A stretch of DNA of 64,000 bases from Sipunculus nudus (lineage: Eukaryota > Annelida > Sipuncula > Golfingiida > Sipunculidae), in assembly GCA_026874595.1 (NCBI GenBank), contig CM049310.1, forward strand, positions 76,811,056 to 76,875,055. The letters are read 5' to 3'. The notes beneath the pieces are model-generated. The model was given only the letters and a program-made list of their open reading frames with translations, did not search any database and was not told the DNA's origin. The first letter of the stretch is position 1. Each line of letters starts with the position of its first letter. Shown here piece after piece: positions 39,709 through 50,644 of this stretch. A program made the position numbers and the translations under genes.

Positions 39709-41220
39709 TAGGGACCCATGGGTCTCGACGCTCAGCTGAATTTGTCTATAAGGAATTTTTAAAGAAATTTTTCAGAATAACAGTCCTGTGACCTTAACCA
39801 ATGACCTTGTGACCAAAAAATCTTAGAACTTAATATCCTTGAATTGCAGCATTAGAATTATTGTAACAATCTTTTAAAAAGTGACCTTAACCTCTGACCA
39901 GATAACCTCAAAGTCTACAGGTTTCCTCTTTCACTTGGGCAAGTAAGCCATGTGTGAACGTTGGAAAGTTCAGGATGAAAAGTTTGATTTAGAGCATCCA
40001 CAGTCTTTTTAAAGATGTGGTTTCTGTGACCCTTAACTGGACCCTGAAAATCAAAATGAATTTACTTATGTGGTTGGTCATTATTAAATCAAGTTTGAAG
40101 CCAGTCTGTCTATCCAAAGCAGAATTATCAGCCATAAACTAATTTGTGAATGGATGGGCCCTGTGACCTTGACCTATGACCCAAAAATCAAACAGAATCT
40201 TCCCCTGGTGGCAGGTTAGCGATAAAAAGTTTGGCTTCAAATTCATACACATTCCTTTTAAAAAATGGGTCCTGTGACCTTGACCTCTGACCATTGGACC
40301 CCAAAATCGACATGGTTCTTACTTTAGTGGTGGGCCATTTATAAGTTAAGTTTGAAACCAATATGTCAAACTAAACTGGAGTTATCATCTGGAAACTAAT
40401 TTGGGAACAGATCACTCCTGTGACCTTGACCTTTGACCTTGTGACCCGAAATTAATTTATGCTCTCCCCATACTGGCAAGTCAGATAAATGCGCAAGATG
40501 GAGAGATTGGGATGAAAAGCTTGGCTTAAAATGCAGCCATAATCTTTTTAATTAAGTGAGTCCTGTGACCTTGACCATTGACCTTATGACCCCAAAATCA
40601 TATAGGTTCTTTCTTTAGTGGTGGGCCATGTGTAAGTCAAGTTTGAAATCCATGTGCCAATCCAACCTGAAGTTATCATCTGGAAACAAATTTGTGTGGA
40701 TGGACCGATTGACAGACAGACAGACATACAAACAGACAGACAGACAGGGTGATAGGGCATCCACTTGTGATAAAAAAACACACCAGGTTTTGGGACACCA
40801 GACAATCACAGCTGAGAAACTGACATGATTGTTCTCATTTCATAGAAAATAAATAGAAAAATATTCGTTAAAACAGGAAAAAATACAGGTGGCACCACCA
40901 CGTTTCAGGAACTGACAAAACTTGTCATGGTCAATATTCAAGGCAAAATTCATGACAAACCATGCATTAATTATAAAGATATTGGAAATTTTTTACTATT
41001 CTGGGGGTTACTTTGGGGCCCCATAGCTCAAAGGATATAGGCCTCAGTGACCTTATGTCAGGTTTCTGATAAGATTTTTTATTGACCTCCCTGGATCTTC
41101 ACTTTGATGTTTCTAGGACCAGCTGTTACGATTTGTGCCCTGCTAACGGACTGCTGGACAGCCGGACGGACAGGCGCCATTCCTATACCTCAGTTGACTT
41201 ACAGTCAGCTGAGCTAAAAA
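39709..41220 (+). mobile_element. Tandem-core element W, copy 1
   Basis: The 5' end is AGGGACCCATGGGTCTCGAC then GCTCAGCTGA, and the 3' end CAGCTGAGCTAAAAA follows a short GGAC microsatellite. The core repeats a unit of roughly 110-146 bp with TGACCTTGACC (40164, 40275, 40421, 40566). Confidence 0.6.
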
Positions 41221-41929
41221 TGATTGTAGCTGGCACCACCAGTCTTGTATACGACAAAGCTATTCAATAGGTATAAATATGCCCAATTTAAGGATGATAT
41301 ATCAAATTCCTCAATAGAAATAAGCAGGCACATACACTGTGCAAAAGTCATTGTAGGTGGCGACACGTCTTGTGAACGAGAAAGCCATCAAAGACACATA
41401 GACAGGTCATAATATCAGGCCAATACATCAAACTTACCTTGAGTCTGATGCATGGGGCTGACCAGGCTTAGGTGAGAAAGGCAGTAGCCCCGAGTGAAGT
41501 GTGACATATTGCTGCCTCATGCTACTGCACTGAGTGAACTCATGACCTGCACCTGGCTAGACTGGGTGAACTTTACCTGTACCTGGCTGCACTGAGTTAA
41601 CTCTTGACCTGTTGCCTAATCTGTTACAGTCGGCAGTCTGCCAAAGCTATAAATAGATTGGCTCCACATGCAGCCCTGAGGGGCATGACAACCATGAGGT
41701 GATCACATGGTGCCCATGAGGTGTTCACATGTCACCCATGAGGGGATCACATGCCTTGTGCTTGGCTGCACTGATTGAACTCTTGACCTATATCTGGCTG
41801 CACTGAATGAACTCTTGATCTATTGCCAAATCTGAAACAGTTGGCAGTTTCTTAACCTATTTAAATAAACAGACACAATCTTTGCCTGTTTGCAAATCTG
41901 TTTACACATACTGAAAGACTTTGGCTAAA

Positions 41930-42766
41930 ATACTTTTTTTTCAAGCTGAAATATTCATAAACTTTTTATCAAAATATCTAGATTAAAAAAAAAATGCAGT
42001 TCTTTCATTGTTAAAGGTCAAATAATTCTGCCAAAAATCATACAAGTAAAATTGAACAAAGGCCACCTACAAATAATTTTTGTGCAATGTTACAGAAGTT
42101 ATAATTGAAACAATAATTTTGTAGAAGAACAGTTTTGCAGTCCTCAGTTTGAAATAGACATAATAATGGCCATAAGACCCACTTAAGCTTTTCTGATATG
42201 ATTAAAAGAACCATGTCCTAGGATAATTCTTTTGAAAAACTTGAAAATCAACTTGACATTTTCATCATAAACATTTTAAGCTGAAAAAGGCTAAAATTAT
42301 GTGGTTTTTGCCCATAAAAAACAGGTCAATGTAGGTGGCACCACAAAATACTTTTTTTTCAAGCTGAAATATTCATAATCTTTTTATCAAAATATCTAGA
42401 TTAAAAAAAAAATGCAGTTCTTTCATTGTTAAAGGTCAAATAATTCTGCCAAAAATCATACAAGTAAAATTGAACAAAGGCCACCTACAAATAATTTTTG
42501 TGCAATGTTACAGAAGTTATAATTGAAACAATAATTTTGTAGAAGAACAGTTTTGCAGTCCTCAGTTTGAAATAGACATAATAATGGCCATAAGACCCAC
42601 TTAAGCTTTTCTGATATGATTAAAAGAACCATGTCCTAGGATAATTCTTTTGAAAAACTTGAAAATCAACTTGACATTTTCATCATAAACATTTTAAGCT
42701 GAAAAAGGCTAAAATTATGTGGTTTTTGCCCATAAAAAACAGGTCAATGTAGGTGGCACCACAAAA
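41930..42766 (+). repeat. Two 418-bp tandem units, nearly identical
   Basis: The unit TACTTTTTTTTCAAGC... to GGTGGCACCACAAAA occurs at about 41931 and 42349 with only a handful of substitutions. The matching place in the paralogous block (about 52945-53340) has one unit. The duplication is therefore local and recent. Confidence 0.85.
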
Positions 42767-44777
42767 TCTGCAACTTCAAATATGAGTCATGTGACCAACA
42801 TTTGCACAATACTTGGTAATGCTAGCTTCTGTCATTTCTGAGATAACTATGTCAGTATGCTTACTTGGCCAGATGACTGTTCAAATTCGTTTAACTGCAC
42901 TAAAATTCATCAAAAGCAAACCATTTGAACAAACAGGAGAGGGCTTGCCTCTGGGATCATTTCTGTAAAATATTGAACAATTTGGCTGGTCCATTTACAA
43001 GAAGCAGATAGCAAAAAAAAATAGCTGAATCCCACAACATTTGATATGTGTCAGATTATTACATAAAATCTGGGGATGGTAGCTCCTGCTATTCCTGAGA
43101 AGTTATGGGTTAATATACAAATGACCAATGACCCCCCTACAAAAAAAGGTCAATGGAGTTGGCACCACCAATACCTGAATTTCATATATGACTCATGTGA
43201 CCAACACAGGCATAATATTTGGTGACGATAGCTCTGGCCGTTTCTGAGATTGTCATTTTAGTATGCTTTTTTTGGACAGATGACTAAGTTCAACTTCATG
43301 TAATTTGGCCAAAATTCACCGAACTTGACCCATTTGAACAAACTTGAGAGAGATGGTATAAAAGATTATTTCTATTAAATATTGAACAAATTGGATTGAC
43401 AGTTTCGGAGAAGAAGATTTTTAAAGTTTTTTTAAGCTTTTTCTCTATAAAATCTGAAAAAAATGCAGATTTTTTCAGATGGCTTTTTTTGCATTTAATT
43501 TCATGATGCATGCTCCAGTCGTTTTCGAAATAGTATGGGTGAACGTATACCTGTGATTGTAAACATTGCCTGGCATGAGGAATATCTAAAATCATAAATC
43601 TACAGCTTTTAAAAGTTTTTTAAAACACATTCTTGTCAATATTAACCTTAGATAACCTGAAATCTAAATGTCTGAAGGCATGATGTAAAGAATGCTGATA
43701 AACTGGTTCCAGGCTAGATGTATCTGCTTCACACAGCTAACATATATGGTAAAATGACTCAATTCAATCTTTATAATTCAGCCAAAATTCATTCTTTGGA
43801 ACCATAAAAGACAATTATTATAAGAATTATTCAGGGGATTGTTCTTGTAAAATATTAAACATTTGGCCTCAGTGGCGTGAGTCAAAAAACGTTTTGCAGG
43901 TTTATAACTCATATGGGAAAATACAGCAAAATGGCTAAGTTAAGCTTCCCATAACTCAGCCAAAAATCACTGAACCAGAACCATTTGAACAAACTTGAAT
44001 TATCAACATCTAACACTAGGAGATTTAAGAATTTGGCCCAGTGGTTTTTGAGAAGAAGATCTTTGTAGCCACTGAGCTAAAATGGGCTGTTATGGCATAT
44101 GACTAAATTTAGCTTCCCATAACTCAGCCAAAAATTACTGACCTGAGACCATTTGAACAAACTTCAGAAAGCACTACACTAGGATCATTTCTGTGCGATA
44201 TTAAACAATTTGGCCACATGGTTTCAGAGAAGAAGTTTTTTGTAGCTGTCAGTATGATAAGGGTACTGATGACCCCCGTACAAAAAAGGCCGATGCAGGT
44301 GGCGCCACCAATACCTCAATTTTAGATAAGACTTATGTGACCAACATTGGCATAAACTTTGATGATGATAGGTCCAGCTGTTTCTAAGATTGTAATTTTA
44401 GTATGCTTTTTTGGACAGATGACTAAGTTCAACTAGCTGTAACTCGGCCAAAAATCACCGAACTTAAACCATTCAAACAAACTTGAGAGTGATTGTTCCC
44501 GTGATCATTTCTGTGAAACATTGGACAATTTGGCTGAACAGTTTCAGAGAAGAAGATTTTTACAGCATTTTTAGCTTTTTCCCTATAAAATCTTAAAATA
44601 TGCAGTTAGCCAAAAAATAAGCAAAATCAGATAAGAGTTTTTTTTAGATGACTAACTTTTTGCATAAAATTTCGTGATGCTAACTCTTGCCGTTTTCAAA
44701 ATAGTATAGGTTAACGTACAGACGACGGACGCCGGTCACCGGAAGACGCCACACCATCGCATAAGCTCACAGGTTTG

Positions 44778-46432
44778 CTAAAAAATTATTAATTTATTGT
44801 TAATTGTTATGTTGTTTTTCAAAACAACTACTAGATGAGTTGGGTTGGACACATGGATCAACTGTGGCTGGGCATTAGCTGCCTGGCTGCCCCAGTGTAT
44901 GCCTTGCATCAAGCGTGCATAATCTGATGAAAGGTCAACAAGGTCAACATACAGGTGACTGAAGAGGGACTGGATTGAGCCTGGGTCTGATAGGTCCCAT
45001 AAAAACATTAATAAAAGCTACAATATTTGGCAAATTTCTTTCAGCTTTCTAAACTACAAAGATGAAATCCTTATGTGTGCATGATATGAAACTTATATCA
45101 ACAGTGCTCTCTGGAAACAAACGTGCCATGGTCAAAATTGGGCAAAATTTAAGGTACAAATTTTATATTTATACTAATAACTCAAATAACTAAAATTTGA
45201 AAAATTCAGAACTAATTTTTGGTATTCAATTGAATCTTGATCAAATAATGTTACATCCCTGACAAAAAATCTCTAGCTTCAGCAATCCTCTTGTTAAGGG
45301 AGTAAATATATTTCTTGATTTTTTAAAAAGTGCATTATGTTTGGGCCAATAACTTAAAACAATTACGCAATACTGACATTTCTGGCATGTGCATAGTGAA
45401 TGTATAGAAAAATATGTATAATATATATGATAAAAGTCAGATCAGTGGTTTTGATATTAGGCAGTCTTACAGTGTAACAATGGGTTTTTAATGGAAAAAT
45501 GAAGTTTTTCATTAATATCTCGAAGGAATTAAGTCCTAGTGATCAAATTCTTGGCATGGTAGGGGATTTTGGAGACATCTAACTGTATGCCAAATTTAAG
45601 GAACTTAAGAGCTGAAGCTTGGGAGCTGAGCTCTAGCAAACTGCATAACACTAGCTTGATGTAAACAATATGTGACATGGTGCTTGAAAACTTGAATAAA
45701 ATCTACAGTTTTTGATCAACTGGTTTCAAATTTTTGGTGTTAACAGTTGAAATGGTAACAAAAACATGCTTTGAAAATTAAATCCTCAGCAGTTACAAGG
45801 AAAAAACGTGCCATGGTCAAACTTGGGCAAAATTTAAGGTACCAATTTTATATTTTTGCCAATATTTAAAAAAAATTAACAGATTTTGATCTAATTTTTG
45901 GTATACAATTAAATTTTGATCAATTAAAGTTGTATTACTGAAAAAAGTCCACACCCTAAACACTTTTGGTCTTAAGTGACCAAATATCTTTCCTGATTTT
46001 TTTTACAAAGTCCATTATGTTTGGGCCCATAACTTTTTAAAATTCAATAATACTGACTTAATTTCTAGCATGTACATAGGAACTATATAGAGGAATATTT
46101 ATGGTAAATATGAAGAACCAGATGAGTGGTTTTGATATTAGGCAGTCCTGAAGTGTGAAAATAGATTTCTAATAAAAAATTGAGGTTTTTCCTTAATATC
46201 TCGAAGGAACGAAGTCCTATTGACCCAATTTTCGGCATGGTAGGAGATTTTGGGGACATCTAACTGTATGCTGAATTTCAGATTCGTAGGTCCAATGGTG
46301 TCGAAACATGCCAGTCTCACGGACGGACATCCGGCCGGCCGGCCGGACGGACGGACAGACAGACAGACAGACGGACGATGGAAAATGGACCACGTCTTTA
46401 GCTCAGATGACTTATAGTCAGCTGAGCTAAAA
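44778..46432 (+). mobile_element. Element X copy, internal and 3' part
   Basis: Corresponds to about 560-2158 and 57550-59149. It ends with (ACGG)n at about 46321-46378 and TCAGCTGAGCTAAAAA. It contains two monomers starting CGTGCCATGGTC (about 45122 and 45807). Confidence 0.65.
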
Positions 46433-46740
46433 ACCCTATCAATTCTGAGGTCACAGGGTCAAAGGTCCTTCATTGTGTGAGGAGACTGATTACAGGCAGT
46501 TTCTGTTTGTGACTTTTTACACATCTGCCTCTTAACAATTATGCCCATGATCACTCCCAGAACTTAAGAATAAATTAGGGCTCCATGGGTCTTGATGCTC
46601 AGCCGAATATATCTTGAAGGATATTTTTATAAGCCTTTTTTTTAAATAAGGGCCCTTGAACAGGTGACCAAAAAATCTGAGTTTCCTTGAACTTACAACC
46701 CTTGAACCTACAGCATTTTGATTTTTTAACAATCTTTAAA

Positions 46741-48914
46741 ACAAGTGGCCCATGGGCCATGACGCTCAGCTAATTTAGACAGGGTGCTCATTTTTTTTTA
46801 TTAATGTTATATACGGTCTGTGAGAATAGCCTATGGCTAAAGTTACTGTTGAAAAAAATTGGTCAGAAAATAAAAATTTCAGGATTCATAGGAGACCTGC
46901 CCATGACCCCCCTGGATTTCACAATAGAGGGTTCCAAGGAAAACAGATACAATTTGTACCCTGTCTGTCTGGGTGCTCAAAATTATGTTTCTGGTCCATA
47001 GCTGGCAGAATATAGGTCACCATGATCCAATTTCAGGTTTCCAAGGAGAATGGCTAAGGATTTCCCTGAATGTCATGTTTGAAGATTCTAGGGCTAATGG
47101 ATACAATTTTTGCCTTCTTTGTCTGGGTGCACAAAACCATTTTTAAGCCCATAAGTCACACAATATAGGTCACCATGACCTAATTTCAGGTTTCCTAGGA
47201 CACTTAACTAAGACCTCCCTGAATTTTATATTAATAGATTCTAGGCCTAATGGATACAATTTGTGACATGTCTGACTGTCTGGGTGCTTAAATGACATCT
47301 TTTCTGATAGGCTGCAAAATATAGGTCACGGTGAACTAATTTCAGTTTTCCAAGGACATTGGCCAAGGATGTCTCAGAATGTTACATTAAAAGATTCTAG
47401 GCCTAACAGATACAATATGTGCCCTGACTGACTGTCTGGGTGCTTTTATGACTTCTTTTCCTAAAGGTCGCAAAATATAGGTCATGGTGACCTAATTTCA
47501 GTTTTCCACAGACATTTGCCAAGGACGTCTCAGAATGTTACATTAGACGATTCTAGGCCTAACAAATACAATGTGTGCCCTGCCTGACTTTCTGGATGTT
47601 CAAAATCCTGTTTTCGGCCTGTAGGTCACAAAATGTAGGTCACCATGACCTAATTTCAGGTATCCAAGAAGATTTGCCTAGGACCTCCTAGAATGTTGCA
47701 TTAGAAGATTCTAGGTCTAACAGATACGATTTGTGCCCATCTGACATTCAGGGTGCTCAAAATCAGGTTTTTGTCTCGTAGGTCACAAAATGTAGGTCAC
47801 CATGACCTAATTTCAGGTTTCCAAGGAGATTTGCCTAGAGCCTCCCAGGAAATTGTGTGAGAACATTCTAGACCTTACAAGTACAATTTGTCACCATCTG
47901 ACATTCAGGGTGTTCATACGACATCTTTTTCCTATAGGTTACAGAATATAGGTCACAGTGACTTAATTTTAGGTTTCAAAGGACATTTGCCTAAGACCTC
48001 CCTAAATGTCATGTCGGAGGATTCTAGGCCTAATGGATACTATTTGTGCTCCATCTGACTGTATGGGTGCTCAAAATCATGTTTTTGGCCCACAGGACAC
48101 AAAATATAGGTCACTATGACCTAATTTCAGGTTTCCAAGGAGATTTGCCTAGAAACACCAAGGATATTAAGTTAAAAGATTTTAGGCCTCACATATATGA
48201 TTTGTCCCCATCTGACATTCAGGGTGCATGAAATCATGTTTTCAGCCTGTAGGTCACAAAATATAGGTCACAGTGACCTAATTTCAGGTTTCAAAGTAGA
48301 TTTGCCTAGGACCTCCCTAAAAGTCACATTGGGGGAATCTAGGCCTTATCAATTCAATTTGTGCCCTTCTGACTGTCTGGATGCTAAAAATCATGTTTTC
48401 AGCCCTAAGGTCATAAAATATAGGTCACCATGACCTAATTTCAGGTTTTAAAGGAGATTTGCCTAGAAACTCCCAGGATATTGTGTTAGAAGATTCTAGG
48501 TTCCACTGATACGATTTGTCCCCATCTGACATTCAGGGTGCTCATATGACATCTTTTCCCTATATGCCGCAAAATATAGGTCACAGTGACCTAGTTTCAG
48601 CTTTCAAGGACATTTACCAAGGATATCCCAAAATGTCAGGTATGAAGTTTCTAGGCCTAAATAGATACAATTTGTGCCCTGTCTGACTGTCTGGGTGCTC
48701 AAAATCATGTTTTCGGCCCATAAGTCACAAAATATAGGTCACCATGACCTAATTTCAGGTTACCAAAGAGATTTGCCCAGGACCTACCTGGATGTACAGT
48801 TAGAAATTTCTAAGTCTAACGGTTATGATTTGTGCCCTGTTAACGGCCGGACGGACACCAGACAAAGGGTGATCGCTATAGCTCAGATGACTTACAGTCA
48901 GCCGAGCTGAAAAA
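46741..48914 (+). mobile_element. Element Z: complete pearl-like element with 157-bp tandem core
   Basis: The 5' end is ACAAGTGGCCCATGGGCC then GACGCTCAGC. The core is about 13 tandem units of 157 bp, followed by a GGAC remnant and the 3' hairpin CTTACAGTCAGCCGAGCTGA then AAAA. The flanks (...CAATCTTTAAA / CTGGGTCAAGG...CCTCAAA) match the uninterrupted sequence near 50970-51015 and 39865-39915. That is an empty-site comparison showing insertion in an A run without target duplication. No protein is encoded. Confidence 0.7.
46857..48890 (+). repeat. 157-bp tandem array with one ERE-like palindrome per unit
   Basis: AGGTCANNNTGACCT is found at 47167, 47479, 47637, 47794, 48108, 48265, 48422, 48578 and 48736 without mismatch. 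One-mismatch versions are at 47014, 47323 and 47950. Successive spacings are 153-158 bp. Each unit continues AATTTCAGGTTTCCAAGGA and ends with GTGCCC..CTGACTGTCTGG-type sequence. The first unit (about 46857) is diverged. Confidence 0.9.
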
Positions 48915-50345
48915 CTGGGTCAAGGGACCTCAAAATGTACAGATTTCTTCCACTATGGGCGGGTGAGCCATATGTGAAAGACAGAAGGTTTGGGATAAAA
49001 AGTTTGATTTACAATGCATCAACAATATTTTTAAAGATGTGGGTCCTGTGTCCTTCACCTTTGACCTTGTGGCCCAAGAATCAAAATGATTCTTACTTTA
49101 GTGGTGGGTCATTAATAAATCAAGTTAAAAGCCAATACAAACCAGAGTTATCATCCATAAACTAATTTGTGGATGGGCCCTGTGACCTAGTGACCCCAAA
49201 TTCAATTAGGCTCTTCCCCTGTTGGCAGGTGAGCAATACCTGGAAAATGGAAGTTTGTGATGAAGTTTGGCTTAAAATGCATCCACGTTCTTTTAAATAA
49301 ATTGGTCCTGTGAACTTGACCTGATGACCCTAAAAACATTTAGGGTTCATGTTTTCTTGGTGGGCCATCTTCAAATTGTGCATGTCCATAGTTCTTGGAT
49401 ATGTCCATCTTGTATTCAAGACGGGTGGCGCTGTCTGCAAGTGTTTTTGCTTGGCATCTATCCTGTTTGCTTTTAGTAAAATCGCTCATATCTAAAGATT
49501 GGATGGATGTATCAGCCTGAACTTTGTACATATATTCATCTTGGATAGCCTTGTTGTAGACCAGACAGGGGCAACCACCTGTTTTTATATCATCCAGAAA
49601 CAAATATGTGGACAGATGGGCCCCTGTGACCATGACCTTTGACCATGTGACCCCCAAATCAAACTGGTTCTAGCTTTATTGGCAGCTCAGCTATATGTGC
49701 AAGATGGAAGGTTTGCAATGAAAAGTTTGGCTTCAAATGCATATGCATTATTTTTAAAGAAATGAGTCCTGTGACCTTGACCTTTGACTGTTGGACCCCA
49801 AAATCAACACGGTTCTTACTTTAGTGGCGAGCCATATGTAAGTTACGTTTGAAACCAATATATCAAACTAAACTGATATTCTGTGAACAGATGGCCCTGT
49901 GACCTTGACCTTTGACCTCAAATCATTTAAGCTCTCCCCATACTGGCAAGTCAGCTAAATGCGCAAAATGGAAAGTTTGGGATGAAAAACTTGGCTTAAA
50001 AATGCAGCCACAAACTTTTTAAATAAGGGAGTCCTGTGACCTTGACCTTTGACCTCGTGACCCCAAAATCATATAGGTTCTTGCTTTAGTGGTGGGCCAT
50101 ATGTAAGTCAAGTTTAAAATCCATGTGTCAATACAACCTGGAGTTATCATCTTTAAACAAATATATGTGGATGGACGGATTGACAGAAAGACAGATGAAC
50201 AGACAGACAGACAAGGTGATTACTACATGGCGTCCACTTGTGATCAATAATCACACAAGGTTTTGGGACACTTAATGTAATTACAGCTGAGAAACTTACA
50301 TGATTGTTGTCATTTTATAGTGAAAAAAAATAGAAAAATATTCGT
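48915..50345 (+). repeat. Tandem-core element W, copy 2 (interrupted by Z upstream)
   Basis: Continues the sequence broken by element Z. It repeats TGACCTTGACC-bearing units (49772, 49900, 50037 and diverged ones at 49180 and 49629). About 49380-49590 carries an unrelated 200-bp segment not seen in the other copies. It ends in GACAGACAG repeats near 50190. Confidence 0.6.
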
Positions 50346-50349
50346 TAAA

Positions 50350-50640
50350 ATGACAAACAAGGGACCCATGGGTTGCATCGCTCAGCTGAATTATGGAAAA
50401 TATTAGTAACTGCAAAATATTTTTATTTCTTTTGGTTTTTCATTAGAAAAGCTATGAGAAAATGGCCATGCTAAAATGAAACTCTGTCAATAACAGAATA
50501 ATGGACATGAGCTTAACCACTTAGTGATGCACCAAAGGAACATATAGGCCTACTTTAAGTGTTATATAAAAGTAACATTTCATAAACAAATAATGTGTGA
50601 AGGTAATTAAGTTTTCAAGAAAAGTTAAATATATGGCCAA
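50350..50640 (+). mobile_element. Short element with the shared CATGGG 5' end
   Basis: Starts ACAAGGGACCCATGGGTTGC then CGCTCAGCTGA, inside A-rich sequence, and gives way to block B at about 50645. No 3' hairpin is found, so it is probably truncated. Confidence 0.4.
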
Positions 50641-50644
50641 ACGA

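Larger units (their letters stand above)
39535..44770 (+). repeat. Repeat block A (paralogue of 50645-61140)
   Basis: A 5.2-kb composite of several tandem-core elements that matches 50645-53997 plus 59758-61140 in order and orientation. It begins with GGCCTACAGGCCTAATGCGA. It ends at AGCTCACAGG...GCTAAAAA. There is no protein-coding signal. Confidence 0.75.

Noticed and set aside
46138-46320. Open frames in the CGTGCCATGG repeats (also near 1801-2004, 58801-59004, 59401-59583)
   Set aside because: They recur only because the repeat recurs. They end in the microsatellite, contain low-complexity or frame-specific oddities, and show no known domain.
46857-48890. CRISPR-like interpretation of the regular 157-bp array
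   Set aside because: Whole units are repeated, not short repeats with unique spacers, and the DNA is animal nuclear.
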